A stretch of 36,026 bases of DNA from Curtobacterium pusillum. GTDB taxonomy: Bacteria > Actinomycetota > Actinomycetes > Actinomycetales > Microbacteriaceae. A program made the position numbers and the translations under genes. This document shows, piece by piece, positions 6,632 to 14,967 of this stretch. The stretch spans positions 1 to 36,026 of the forward strand of contig NZ_JABMCE010000049.1 of assembly GCF_013359865.1 (NCBI RefSeq), written 5' to 3'. The notes beneath the pieces were generated by a model, which saw only the letters and a program-made list of their open reading frames with translations, did not search any database and was not told where the DNA came from. Each line of letters opens with the position of its first letter. Within the stretch, counting starts at the first letter, position 1.

Positions 6632-8053
6632 TCAAAGTCCTTGCGAGATGGTGGCGAAGTCGCCGAGGCGGATGGGGGAATCGAACGAGCCGAGGGTGGC
6701 GGCGGACGTGCTGCCGAACAGGTCGCCGATCGAGAGGTCGGCACGTGCCGCGTTGCCCACGGCGGGGGCCAGCGTGACCTCGTGGGACCAGGCACCGTCG
6801 AAGGTGAGGGTGCCGCCGATGATCTGGAACATGGGGCCAGCGCCCGCGAGGGTGTTGTACTTCGAGCCGGTGAAGTAGATCGCTCGTCCGTCGTGTACCG
6901 GGCGCAGGAACGACCAGGTGAGCGCGTCCGAGTCGAGGGGCAACCGTTTCTCGTCGAATGTGACCGGCGGGAGCCGGAGTTGCCCGTTGAGGGTGTTGAC
7001 CTTCGCCACGATGCCGTCGGCAAGCCAGCCCGGAGCCTTGTTCGTGGGGCCGACGTCGTAGCCGAACTCGCTCTGCTGGAGGTTCATCAGCTGCGAGTCG
7101 ATTTCGAGGACCCGGTGGGTGTTGGACGTCGCGTTCCGGTCGGTCGTGCGCTCGATCAGGCTGTCGATGTACACGGTTCGTTTCTGCGCGCCGTCGGTGA
7201 GCTTGGGGTCCTTGCCGTACCAGACGTAGGCGACGGACACGGCGTCGACGGAGTCACCAGCGGCGGTGCTCGCGTCGTCGGAGTCGTTGACGGCCACGAG
7301 GTCGGCCGAGACTGCGACGCTGTTGCTGCCGGTCGGGGCGATCTGGGTGACGCCGCCGCTGTAGACGAGGCGCAGGGTGCCCGCGTCCGCGGTGATGCCG
7401 CACGCAATCGCGTTCGTCTCGGGGTCGTAGTTGACGAACCCGAGTGGTTCTCCGGCGCGGTAGATGCGGGCCACCAGGTCGAGGCTGTTCGCACGCTCGG
7501 ACGCTGTGACCTGGTTCATGCGGCGCACGAGGACGCTGGAGTCCCCCACTGAGGGGGCGCGGCCGATGTCGGAGACGATCGTCGACATGCCGCGGGACAG
7601 GTACTTCTCCTGCAGCGAGTTGATGTTGGACTCGCCCCACCCGCCGAGCCCCTCGAGCGATTCCGCCCCCATCTCACCGGGGAACACCGACTCGCTGAGC
7701 GCGCCGAGGCGACCGGACGCGGTGAGCTTCACGAACCACCGCGGCTCACGCTGACCTGTCTTCGGGTTGACGACCTTGATCTGACGCATGTCGGTACCCG
7801 AGACCGCTCCGAGGAACACGCGACGGCTGTTCGCGACCTGGTACACCTCCAGTTTGGAGCCGGTGCGCTTGGACGCGCCGAGCCAGTCGCCGGTCGGGTC
7901 GATCACGTACAGCGTGCAGGTGTCGGGCTCGGTCTCGTCGTAGAGCGAGTCCCGTCCCCACGCGATCGTGATGTTGGCGACGGCGACGGTCTCGGTGCCG
8001 TCCCAGTCGCCGCGGATCGTCTGACCATCGACGTTGACCCGCGCGCCGAGCAT
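6632..8053 (-). CDS. Minor tail protein (distal tail / baseplate-hub-like)
   Basis: A 473-residue, largely beta-strand protein directly downstream of the tape measure, with overlapping TGATG. It starts MLGARVNVDGQTIRGDWDGT and ends LGDFATISQGL. In siphoviruses the genes after the tape measure encode the distal tail and tail-associated lysin or hub proteins. Here a single 473-residue protein and the small appendage appear to serve in place of the larger set of bigger phages. No peptidase motif was seen. Role assigned from gene order. Confidence 0.7.
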   Translation of the reverse strand: MLGARVNVDGQTIRGDWDGTETVAVANITIAWGRDSLYDETEPDTCTLYVIDPTGDWLGASKRTGSKLEVYQVANSRRVFLGAVSGTDMRQIKVVNPKTGQREPRWFVKLTASGRLGALSESVFPGEMGAESLEGLGGWGESNINSLQEKYLSRGMSTIVSDIGRAPSVGDSSVLVRRMNQVTASERANSLDLVARIYRAGEPLGFVNYDPETNAIACGITADAGTLRLVYSGGVTQIAPTGSNSVAVSADLVAVNDSDDASTAAGDSVDAVSVAYVWYGKDPKLTDGAQKRTVYIDSLIERTTDRNATSNTHRVLEIDSQLMNLQQSEFGYDVGPTNKAPGWLADGIVAKVNTLNGQLRLPPVTFDEKRLPLDSDALTWSFLRPVHDGRAIYFTGSKYNTLAGAGPMFQIIGGTLTFDGAWSHEVTLAPAVGNAARADLSIGDLFGSTSAATLGSFDSPIRLGDFATISQGL

Positions 8054-9873
8054 CACCACGAGACACCGCCAGCGACCGTCGAACGGCCCGACGAGCGGGA
8101 CTCGTCTCGCAGGACCTTGCGAATCTCCCGTGCCGCTCCGGCCTTGTCGATGACGCCGTTCAGCGTGACGTAGTTGTTGGTCACCGAGCCCGCCGAGGCA
8201 GCACGTGCTGCGGTGGCGAACGCGGCGGTGGCGGACCATCCGTCGGACACTCGGGCGGTCGGGGTGGCGACGGCGGCCACTCGGGCGGTCGTCGCGAGGC
8301 GGGCGACGCTGCGGGTCTGCGCGGCGGCGATCTCGACCGTGCGGGCGGATGCGCCGCCACCGAACAGGCTGGAGAGCTTGTCGAAGCCGGACCCGAAGTT
8401 GAACGTGGCGATGTCCCACAAGGCGGACGCCAGGGTTGAGACCCAGTTCCAGGCGTCGATGACGCTGTTCTTGAAGCCGTCGATCTTCTCGCCGACCCAT
8501 TCGACGGCGGCCGCGCCGTTCTCCCGGAAGTTGTCCCAGTGGGTGACCACGAGGACGATCGCGGCGACGACGGCGGCGAGAACGACGATGATCCCGAGAA
8601 CGATCCACGTGATGGGGTTGGCCAGCCACGCGGCGTTCGAGGCCCACTGCGCGGCGGTCTGGATCGCCTGCACGGCGGCGAACACCTTCATGGCCCCCGA
8701 GTACAGGGTGACCGCGCCCGCCACCGCTCCGACGACGAGAGCGAGTGGACCGAGGACCGGCGCCCACTGCTGGAGCAGGGTCAGGACCGGTTCGAGAACG
8801 GGCAGGGCGGCCGCGCCGATATCGGTGAACGTCGTCGTAACGGTCCGCTTCAGCTGCTCGAACCCCTGATCCTGGTTCACGGTGTCGTCAAGGCGCTTGG
8901 CGGCCCCCTCGACGTCGCCGAGCGCCTGCACGGCGGACGATGGGTCGAGAGCGAACAGGGCGTCGCCGAGGTCTTCCGCCTGGGTACCGAACAGGGCGAC
9001 GGCGGCGGCGTTGCGCTGCACGGGGTCCTCGATGCCACGCAGGCGATCGAGGACGTCCTGGAGCCCGGCGGCTGCGGAGTCGCCACCGGCTGCGATCTGC
9101 GCGGTGGCCTGCTGCGCGTTGAGGCCCAACGCCTCGAACCCGGCCGCCGAGGTCGTGGACCCGTCGGTGGCACGGATCTGGAACTCTTTCAGCGCGTCCG
9201 CCACGAGGTCCGTGTTGCGTGCCCCCGCGGCGAGCCCCTGGTCGATCAGGCCGACGGCGGTCTGCCCGTCGAGGCCCAGCCGCTCGAACAGGGCCGGGTA
9301 CTCGGTGAACGTGTCGATCAGGTCCTCTCCGGCGCGTGCGTTGCCCTGGAGCCCTGCGGTGATGATGTCGAGAGCGGCCTGCGCGTCCGGGGCCATGCCG
9401 GTCCGCATCAGCTGCCCGACGGCAGTGGTGACGCCGCCCAGGTCCTGGTCGAAGGTGGTCGACACGTCGAGGACCTTCGCGGTGATATCGCGCATAGCGT
9501 CGTCGTTCGCGCCGCGCATCCCGTCGATGTTGCCGATAACCTGCCGGGACGCCTCTGCGACCTGTTCGAGGCTTTCGCCGTACGCGTCGGCGAACAGGTC
9601 GCCGTTGATCTTCCCGAGCCGGGCAGACTCCTGCGGGTCGAGCGCGAGTTGCCCGGCGAGCTTGTTCCCGATCTGCGCGTTGTCGACTGCACCGACAACG
9701 CCCGCGACGAGGGCGACGCCAGCGGCCGCCCCCGCAACGTTGAGACCGTCCTTCGCCTTCTGGACGTGCTCCTCCAGCCCGTCGACCGCCTTCTCCGCTT
9801 GCTGCGCGGCCTTCTGCGCGCCCACGGCGTCCCCGAGAATCTTGACGGCGAGAATGGCGGTCTTGTTAGCCAT
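8053..9873 (-). CDS. Tail tape measure protein
   Basis: 606 residues, the largest phage gene. The N-terminus is Ala/Lys-rich and helical (MANKTAILAVKILGDAVGAQ; ~30-60 coiled). A tape-measure core (~90-330) follows with repeated Gly-Ala helical segments such as LIDTFTEYPALFERLGLDG. Two adjacent hydrophobic segments lie at ~385-415 and ~440-470 (IVLGIIVVLAAVVAAIVLVV), then a WDNFRENGAAAVEWVGEKI region. With the ~1.5 angstrom per residue rule for tape measures the tail would be about 90 nm. The gene starts inside the end of the frameshifted chaperone frame (8-base overlap). Confidence 0.93.
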   Translation of the reverse strand: MANKTAILAVKILGDAVGAQKAAQQAEKAVDGLEEHVQKAKDGLNVAGAAAGVALVAGVVGAVDNAQIGNKLAGQLALDPQESARLGKINGDLFADAYGESLEQVAEASRQVIGNIDGMRGANDDAMRDITAKVLDVSTTFDQDLGGVTTAVGQLMRTGMAPDAQAALDIITAGLQGNARAGEDLIDTFTEYPALFERLGLDGQTAVGLIDQGLAAGARNTDLVADALKEFQIRATDGSTTSAAGFEALGLNAQQATAQIAAGGDSAAAGLQDVLDRLRGIEDPVQRNAAAVALFGTQAEDLGDALFALDPSSAVQALGDVEGAAKRLDDTVNQDQGFEQLKRTVTTTFTDIGAAALPVLEPVLTLLQQWAPVLGPLALVVGAVAGAVTLYSGAMKVFAAVQAIQTAAQWASNAAWLANPITWIVLGIIVVLAAVVAAIVLVVTHWDNFRENGAAAVEWVGEKIDGFKNSVIDAWNWVSTLASALWDIATFNFGSGFDKLSSLFGGGASARTVEIAAAQTRSVARLATTARVAAVATPTARVSDGWSATAAFATAARAASAGSVTNNYVTLNGVIDKAGAAREIRKVLRDESRSSGRSTVAGGVSW

Positions 9874-10317
9874 TGGAACGGGCCTCGTTTCGTTCTTCGA
9901 GCAGGGCTACGGCGGTGGCGATATCGTCCGGGTCTTCCCGCGCCCAGATGGACGCGGGAATCCCGGTTTCGAGGGCGAGAGCGACTAGAAGCTCGTGGGC
10001 TGACCCTCGGGGGTGTCTTCCCCCAGGTGATCAGCGGCGTCAGCAGCCTCCACGTCGTCGGCCGACTTGAACGTGACGTCCACGACGGCGTTCTCACCGC
10101 TGGACCACTCGTCCCACGTCTGGGTCGTCTTGCCCTCGCGCTTCGCTGCGCTCCACGCACGGAAGAACTGCATGCGCATGGCGTTCTCGCTGATCGACCC
10201 CCACGCCTTGTTCTTGCGCAGCGTGGTCTCGAACGCGAGGGTGTCGCTGATGTTCGGGGTGACCTCGAACGCGTCGCCGGTGGCGGGGGTGACGACGAGG
10301 ACTCGTGCGTTGGACAT
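9866..10317 (-). CDS. Tail assembly chaperone gpG-T fusion, made by -1 frameshift
   Basis: This 150-residue product is not a single open frame. The first 100 codons are those of the gpG-like protein (10317 down to 10018). A -1 shift at GGGGGAA (minus strand, 10024-10018) continues through AGA CAC CCC for 50 codons to TAA at 9866-9868. The added part contains HELLVALALETGIP and IWAREDPDDIATAVALLEE, the pattern typical of the T half of phage tail chaperones. The frame is open from well before the zero-frame stop and ends just inside the tape measure start. Both products would help assemble tail subunits around the tape measure. Confidence 0.8.
9985..10317 (-). CDS. Tail assembly chaperone gpG
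   Basis: A 110-residue zero-frame product: MSNARVLVVTPATGDAFEVT, a helical middle (ENAMRMQFFRAWSAAKREGK) and an acidic C-terminus (DDVEAADAADHLGEDTPEG). It lies between the tail proteins and the tape measure, as in lambda-like gene order. It is expected to be the abundant product, with the GT fusion as the minor one. The start is one base after the stop of the gp10-like gene. Confidence 0.8.
   Translation of the reverse strand: MSNARVLVVTPATGDAFEVTPNISDTLAFETTLRKNKAWGSISENAMRMQFFRAWSAAKREGKTTQTWDEWSSGENAVVDVTFKSADDVEAADAADHLGEDTPEGQPTSF
10018..10024 (-). other. Candidate -1 ribosomal slippery heptamer GGGGGAA
   Basis: In the zero frame it reads G GGG GAA (codons GGG and GAA of the gpG gene). 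After a -1 slip the P-site tRNA re-pairs GGG perfectly, and the A-site Glu tRNA pairs with GGA through a G-U. It precedes the zero-frame stop by about 30 bases and is the only good slippery run in the overlap; CACCCCC just downstream is a poorer alternative. Confidence 0.65.
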
Positions 10318-10318
10318 G

Positions 10319-10702
10319 TCAGGTTCCTTCGATTCGTTGGACGATGGTGTCGAGGTGGTTGATGTAGACGGGCAGCCACCGACCCTCGGAGTCGCGTGCG
10401 CCGTCCGAGAGGAACGGCTGCGCCTTGATGCGGCGTTTAGGCCAGCCCCAGTGGATGACGGGCGCGTAGGGGACGCGGGCGGTGCCCGCGCGGATCACAC
10501 CAGCGGTCTTTGTGCCGGACGCGCGGATCGTGCGTTGCAGCCGTCCGGTGGGTCCGACGGGGGCGAGGGCGGCCGAGGCGCGGGCTGCGATCTCGGCCGC
10601 CTCGCGGTGGGCGGCTTTCAGGTCGGTGAGGTCGTCGCCTGCGGCTTTGAGCGTCGCGCGGAGCTTCCGTGCGCCGTCGACTTGGACGACGGTCTCGGCC
10701 AT
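10319..10702 (-). CDS. HK97 gp10-like head-tail joining protein
   Basis: A 127-residue protein. The helical N-terminal half (ARKLRATLKAAGDDLTDLKAAH) is followed by the signature region of gp10-like tail-completion proteins: VGPTGRLQRTIRASGTKTAG, RVPYAPVIHWGWPKRRI and QPFLSDGARD. It would act at the neck, where tails attach to filled heads. It lies between the major tail protein and the chaperones, downstream of its more usual place before the major tail gene. Confidence 0.78.
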   Translation of the reverse strand: MAETVVQVDGARKLRATLKAAGDDLTDLKAAHREAAEIAARASAALAPVGPTGRLQRTIRASGTKTAGVIRAGTARVPYAPVIHWGWPKRRIKAQPFLSDGARDSEGRWLPVYINHLDTIVQRIEGT

Positions 10703-10703
10703 G

Positions 10704-11138
10704 TCAGCTCAGTTCGAGCGGGGTCCCGGTCGAGTCGACCGGGGTCGGTTCGCCGATCACTCGGAACTCGAAGTCGGACGTGTTCTTCTTCTTGACGTCG
10801 CCGCCGACGGTGAGCGGGACGACGGTGCAGACGCCGGACCAGGACACGTCGTGGTCGTTCGACGGGGTGAACAGGAACGGGACGTCCTGGAGACGGTGCT
10901 GGTAGCAGTACATCTCGATGGACTCCTTGTCGAAGTCCTGGTTCGCGGTGCCCTTGATGGACCAGTCCGTCGATGCGTCACCGGGCACGGTCTCGCCCGA
11001 GAGGACCGGCACGTCGTCCTCGAAGTCGGACTTCGGTTCCAGGCTGAACTTGGTCAGCTGCGCGGCGATCTCGCGCTGGCTGGCGGTCTCGCCGAGCTTC
11101 AGCGAGCCCGGGCCGAGCATGTGAGCGGTTGCGACCAT
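10704..11138 (-). CDS. Major tail protein
   Basis: A 144-residue beta-rich protein with no long helices: TDWSIKGTANQDFDKESIEM, VPFLFTPSNDHDVSWSGVCT and the terminal DFEFRVIGEPTPVDS. Size, composition and position between connector genes and tail chaperones match the tail-tube subunit of small siphoviruses. It would polymerise around the tape measure. Confidence 0.8.
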   Translation of the reverse strand: MVATAHMLGPGSLKLGETASQREIAAQLTKFSLEPKSDFEDDVPVLSGETVPGDASTDWSIKGTANQDFDKESIEMYCYQHRLQDVPFLFTPSNDHDVSWSGVCTVVPLTVGGDVKKKNTSDFEFRVIGEPTPVDSTGTPLELS

Positions 11139-11148
11139 GAGCGGTCTC

Positions 11149-11520
11149 CTATTCGGGGTCGGTGTAGGTGAGGACGTAGGCGGACAGGGCTTGCCCGGCT
11201 GTGGGCTGGAACGCGCTCGGCTCGGCCTCGGTGAAGTCGAGGCCGGGTGCGATCGCGGCGATGATCTGGTCGATGCGGTCCCACGCGACCATGTGGTTGT
11301 CGAACGGGCCCGCGGTGACGCAGACCTCCCACGTGGTCTCGGTCTGGGTGTAGGTCGGGAAGGTCAGGCGGGGCGGGAGGACGATCACCGCACCGCCCGG
11401 GGCACCCTGGGGAACCTGGGTGCCGTCGAACGTGACGAGCACGTCGGCGAGGTCGTCGGGTAGGGCGGCGCGGATCGTGTCAGCGATCGCGGCCGCCCGC
11501 TCGATGCGGGGGCCGGTCAT
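11149..11520 (-). CDS. Tail terminator / neck protein
   Basis: A 123-residue mixed alpha/beta protein: an N-terminal helix (RIERAAAIADTIRAALPDDL), strands (VLVTFDGTQVPQ; GAVIVLPPRLTFPTYTQTET), a helix containing AWDRIDQIIAAIAPGLDF, and the C-terminal strand ALSAYVLTYTDPE. This order of elements is usual for tail-terminator proteins encoded between the connector and the major tail protein. The start overlaps the connector stop (ATGA). Assignment is by fold pattern and gene order. Confidence 0.65.
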   Translation of the reverse strand: MTGPRIERAAAIADTIRAALPDDLADVLVTFDGTQVPQGAPGGAVIVLPPRLTFPTYTQTETTWEVCVTAGPFDNHMVAWDRIDQIIAAIAPGLDFTEAEPSAFQPTAGQALSAYVLTYTDPE

Positions 11521-11870
11521 GCGAGCCCCCGGAGGTAGGGTCGGAGGATCGCGGCCGCGGTGAGCATGGGATCACGCGCGAGCCGGATGGGCTGGACGTC
11601 GCCGCTCTCGAACCCGGCGACGCCCGAGCGGGACGACTTGCGGTAGTACAGGTCGGACCCGACCTCGAGAATCGCCCGGCGCCGTACGGCTTCGGGAACG
11701 GTCTTCCGCTCGGTAGCGGTCTTGCCGATCCGCTGGTCGACGAGCGCCTCCGCTTCCTCGGCCGAGTCCGCTGCGAGCCGCTTGTCCACGTCGCCGACCG
11801 CCTGCACGTACTCGGCGAGGGTGATGTGCTTCGGGTCGTCGTCGGACTCGGCCGGGGTTGCGTCAGTCAT
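11517..11870 (-). CDS. Head-tail connector (gp6-like adaptor)
   Basis: A 117-residue helical protein. It has an acidic N-terminus (DATPAESDDDPKH), helices LAEYVQAVGDVDKRLAADSAE and EAVRRRAILEVGSDLYYRKS, and a C-terminus ending MLTAAAILRPYLRGLA. It lies directly downstream of the capsid gene (4-base gap), the normal position of the adaptor ring that docks on the portal. The C-terminal helix with a PYLRG-type ending is common in this family. Confidence 0.72.
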   Translation of the reverse strand: MTDATPAESDDDPKHITLAEYVQAVGDVDKRLAADSAEEAEALVDQRIGKTATERKTVPEAVRRRAILEVGSDLYYRKSSRSGVAGFESGDVQPIRLARDPMLTAAAILRPYLRGLA

Positions 11871-11874
11871 GCGA

Positions 11875-13515
11875 TCACGCGCCAGCCGCGACCGGGTCTG
11901 CCGTCACGACGGGCACCAGGCCACCGGGCACCTCGTCGGCCAGCGCCGAGTAGAAGTACACCGAGTACGCCTCGGTCAGGTTGACGATGTTCGAGTCCGT
12001 CAGCCGCACGATCGGGCTGTTGTAGGCGCGCAGGGCGAGCTTGTTCACGAACTGGGGCGTGGTCGTCGCCTGCTTCGGGTCGACGCGGACGATGACGCCC
12101 GCGAGGTTGCCGCCGAGCGCGGCCGGGCTGACGACGCCGACGGCGTTCACGCCCTCGCCGTAGACGACCATGAGCGGGCGACCGGTCGTGTCGGTGATCG
12201 CCGCCAGGGTCTTGAACGTGTCCTTGTCGACGAGCAGCGCGTCGAGGCTGAGGCCCTGGTCCTCGTAGATCCCGGCCGCGTCGATGATGCCGCCGACCCA
12301 CTGGGTGAACTTGCTCTGGTCGGCTACGGTGACGGTCGAGCGCTTGTCGGCCGAGTCAGCGGCGATCTGCTTCGCGCGGAGCTTGGCTACCCCTGCGCGG
12401 AGCATGATGTTCTTCCGGCGGCCGGCCTCGATCGCGAGAGCCCGGAGGTTCGTGTCCAGCAGGTTGACGCTGGACCGCTCGATCGCCTGGCGCGAGAGCT
12501 TCGTGTATCCACCGACGGTGACGACCGGGGCGTTGCGGGTCGTCACGGTGACCTTGCCGTACGGCAGGTCGTCGCCCTCGTTCTCCTGCACGTCGACCTT
12601 GACGGTGTTCGTGCCCAGCTGGCCGTACTCGATGGTCTCGCCCTCGGCGGGCAGGGTGCCAGTGGAGAACAGGCCAGACAGGATCGAGTTGTCATCGATC
12701 AGGCGAGTGAGGTCGCCGACCCACGCGGGGCGCAGCGTGCCGTCGTCGGCGAGCACGCCGCCGTCATAGGCGCGGGCGAGCAGGCCCTCGTAGGACTCGA
12801 TCGTGGCGCTGTCGCCGCGGACGAGGGCCTGGAGGACCTGACCGGCCGAGCGGGTGTCGGCGGGCTCGGTCGCGGTGCGGGTCTCGCCGATGCGGGCGGT
12901 AAGGGCGTCGAACTGACGGCCGGTCTCGGCGCGCTCCTGCTGGAGAGCGGTGTCGAGCATGCGCTGGAACTCTTCGGGGTCCACGGGGTCTCCTGTTGGG
13001 GTGTTGGGGGCGGTCTGGCGGTGGCGAACGTCGGTGATCTCGGCACCGTCGTAGGCAGGCATGGGGACGAGCGAGACCTCGCCGACGCGGACCGCGACAC
13101 GGGTCACGTCACCGGTCTCGTCGTCGATCTCGGTCGTGATCGGGTAGAAGCCGACGGACATGGACCGGACCACGCCGTCGCGGAGCAGCGTGTAGGCATC
13201 GTCGCCCAGCGGGGTCTCGGAGATGCGGGCGGTGACCTCCCACCCGGCGTCGGTGTCGCGGTGCGAGACGATCCGGCCAATGGGGTCGGTGTGCCGCCAG
13301 TACAGCAGCGCGTCGTCCGAGTCCTGGACCGAGCCGCGGGCGAACTGCTCGGTGTACGAGCCGAACCAATCGCTGATCGAGGCGGGCGAGTCCCAGGGGA
13401 CGGCGATCCCAGTCACGGTCCGCTCGTCGGTGTTGACGGCGCGGACGTGCATCTCGCGGTGGTGCATCTGGGTGTCGGTCGTCGCGGCGCGGCGGTGCAT
13501 CCGGGGCTCAGGCAT
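11875..13515 (-). CDS. Fused prohead protease and HK97-fold major capsid protein
   Basis: One 546-residue frame carries two functions usually on separate genes. Residues ~20-165 are an S78/U35-type maturation protease: His75 in YWRHTDPIGRIVS, Ser120 in RSMSVGF, and Glu146 in VGEVSLVPMPAYDG. Residues ~175-215 (EEFQRMLDTALQQERAETGR) form a scaffold-like coiled coil. Residues ~250-546 are the HK97-type shell protein, with PAEGETIEYGQ, TVTTRNAPVVTVGGYTKLSR and the C-terminal AYNSPIVRLTDSN. The ATG at 13515 overlaps the portal stop by 8 bases; codons upstream of it are Pro/Arg low-complexity. The protease would cleave itself and the scaffold away from the shell. Confidence 0.9.
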   Translation of the reverse strand: MPEPRMHRRAATTDTQMHHREMHVRAVNTDERTVTGIAVPWDSPASISDWFGSYTEQFARGSVQDSDDALLYWRHTDPIGRIVSHRDTDAGWEVTARISETPLGDDAYTLLRDGVVRSMSVGFYPITTEIDDETGDVTRVAVRVGEVSLVPMPAYDGAEITDVRHRQTAPNTPTGDPVDPEEFQRMLDTALQQERAETGRQFDALTARIGETRTATEPADTRSAGQVLQALVRGDSATIESYEGLLARAYDGGVLADDGTLRPAWVGDLTRLIDDNSILSGLFSTGTLPAEGETIEYGQLGTNTVKVDVQENEGDDLPYGKVTVTTRNAPVVTVGGYTKLSRQAIERSSVNLLDTNLRALAIEAGRRKNIMLRAGVAKLRAKQIAADSADKRSTVTVADQSKFTQWVGGIIDAAGIYEDQGLSLDALLVDKDTFKTLAAITDTTGRPLMVVYGEGVNAVGVVSPAALGGNLAGVIVRVDPKQATTTPQFVNKLALRAYNSPIVRLTDSNIVNLTEAYSVYFYSALADEVPGGLVPVVTADPVAAGA

Positions 13516-14737
13516 CGGCGGTCTCCTGCGGGGTGGTGGCGGGCTTGGCGGGGGCGGCTGCGGCAATGTCGGCGCGCTGCGCGTCGGTGAGCGGGGCCAT
13601 GCCCTCGTCGATGCGCACCTCGTCGCGGGTCTTCCACTTCGCGGCGAGTGCGGACGCGTGCGCCTCGTAGCGGGTCTTCGTGTCAGTGCGCAGCAGCACG
13701 TCGATGTTGAAGCGCGCCGTCTGACCGCGCGGGGTCACGTCGGTGAATGCTTCTTCCATCTCGCGGAGGACGTTCATCAGGGAGAACCGGACGTAGCCGA
13801 TCCAGTCCTGCTCGACGTTCGCGTAGGTCTGCGACCCGCCCTGCACCGATGCGAGGAACAGCGACGAGGGGACGCCCATCAGGCGGGCGATCTGGGTCGT
13901 GGAGAACTGCTGCGATTCGAGGAACTGAACGTCGGCGGGCTTCAACCCGAGGTAGTCGTAGCTCAGGCCCTTGCCGAGCACGCGCACGTCGTTGCGGGCG
14001 TCGTCCGGGTCCAGGGGCTCGCCGGACTCGGGGTCGCGGCCGTGCCACATGCGACGGTACGCGCGGGCGTCGTCGCCGTTGAGGTCCTGGTCGCTCTTCA
14101 GCACGCCGGACGGGACGCCGCCCTCTCGGAAGAACCCGGAGCCGAAGTCGCGGGCGTCGAGCGCTCCGGCGATCTCGAATCGGGCGGCCTGGATCGGGCC
14201 GAGGCCGAGGTCCATCCCGGGGACGCTGAGGAACTTCAGGTGGTGGATGTCGAGGGTCGACCAGTCGTTCCGGCCTTCGTAGCTGAAGGTCTTCCGGCCG
14301 TTCTTCGGGTCGGTGTACGGGGCGACCTTGCGGGGGTCGAGCGGCACAAGCTCGACGGGCGCGCCCGCAAGCCGGACGATGCGCCAGTAGGCGTTCCCGT
14401 GGAGGTAGAGGGCCGCGGTGGTCTCCTCCAGGAACCGCGACCGGGACATGGACATGCACGGCTTCTGGACGAGCAGCGGGGTGTCGGCGACGACCTGCCC
14501 GCCCCGCTCGATGTTGACCGAGAGTTGCGCGACGGCCGTCGTGTGAATCTGGACGGCGCGGAACACCGTCGAGAGCGTCAAGGCGCGATCCGGGGTGACG
14601 CCCAGCACGTCCGAGCGGGACGGCGGGCGGACACCCTCAGGCATGGTGTCGGCGGCGTTCTCGTCGGCCGATCGCGCTTCGGTGACGGCAGCGCCCGTGC
14701 GGAGCAGGGCGGCGGTGCGGGACCAGAACGACGGCAT
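13508..14737 (-). CDS. Portal protein (HK97 type)
   Basis: A 409-residue portal: LTLSTVFRAVQIHTTAVAQL near the N-terminus, HGNAYWRIVRLAGAPVELVP and LDPRKVAPYTD in the wing, and ESQQFSTTQIARLMGVPSSL with GGSQTYANVEQDW in the stem/crown region. It forms the dodecameric ring through which DNA enters and leaves the head. The ATG at 14737 (MPSFWSRTAALL) was chosen because the purine-rich GGATGG lies upstream; ATG at 14749 is an alternative. Confidence 0.9.
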   Translation of the reverse strand: MPSFWSRTAALLRTGAAVTEARSADENAADTMPEGVRPPSRSDVLGVTPDRALTLSTVFRAVQIHTTAVAQLSVNIERGGQVVADTPLLVQKPCMSMSRSRFLEETTAALYLHGNAYWRIVRLAGAPVELVPLDPRKVAPYTDPKNGRKTFSYEGRNDWSTLDIHHLKFLSVPGMDLGLGPIQAARFEIAGALDARDFGSGFFREGGVPSGVLKSDQDLNGDDARAYRRMWHGRDPESGEPLDPDDARNDVRVLGKGLSYDYLGLKPADVQFLESQQFSTTQIARLMGVPSSLFLASVQGGSQTYANVEQDWIGYVRFSLMNVLREMEEAFTDVTPRGQTARFNIDVLLRTDTKTRYEAHASALAAKWKTRDEVRIDEGMAPLTDAQRADIAAAAPAKPATTPQETADA

Positions 14738-14924
14738 GCCGAGAACCATCCGGGCGAAGAGCCGACAGCACCAAATATGAGCGTGACCGAACCGGATGAC
14801 GCGGACGAGGCATGACATAGCTGACATGTCGTTGACCGTGGCGGGGCATCATGGTCATGGCCAAACCCGACCGGGCGTAGGCGTCTGTTCGCGTCTGTTC
14901 GCGGCTGTGGGCGGCCACGAGAAA
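14738..14924. other. Gap between terminase and portal with a 10-bp tandem repeat
   Basis: The only sizeable break (230 bases with the terminator) in the late block. It holds a 10-base tandem repeat (GCGTCTGTTC twice, 14881-14900) and two close TGACAT elements around 14815-14827. A portal-operon promoter or a packaging-related site is possible, but no convincing -35/-10 pair was found. Open frames here are Arg/His-rich and not credible. Confidence 0.4.
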
Positions 14925-14953
14925 GCCCCGCCGTGCGACGTGCACAGCGGGGC
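14925..14953 (-). terminator. Terminator after the large terminase gene
   Basis: Stem GCCCCGC / GCGGGGC (7 bp) plus 4 more pairs after one mismatch, loop of 5. On the minus strand it is followed by GCTTTCTCG. It lies 14 bases past the terminase stop, inside the late block, which suggests partial separation of packaging and structural transcription. Confidence 0.6.
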
Positions 14954-14967
14954 CCGGAGCAGCCGAC

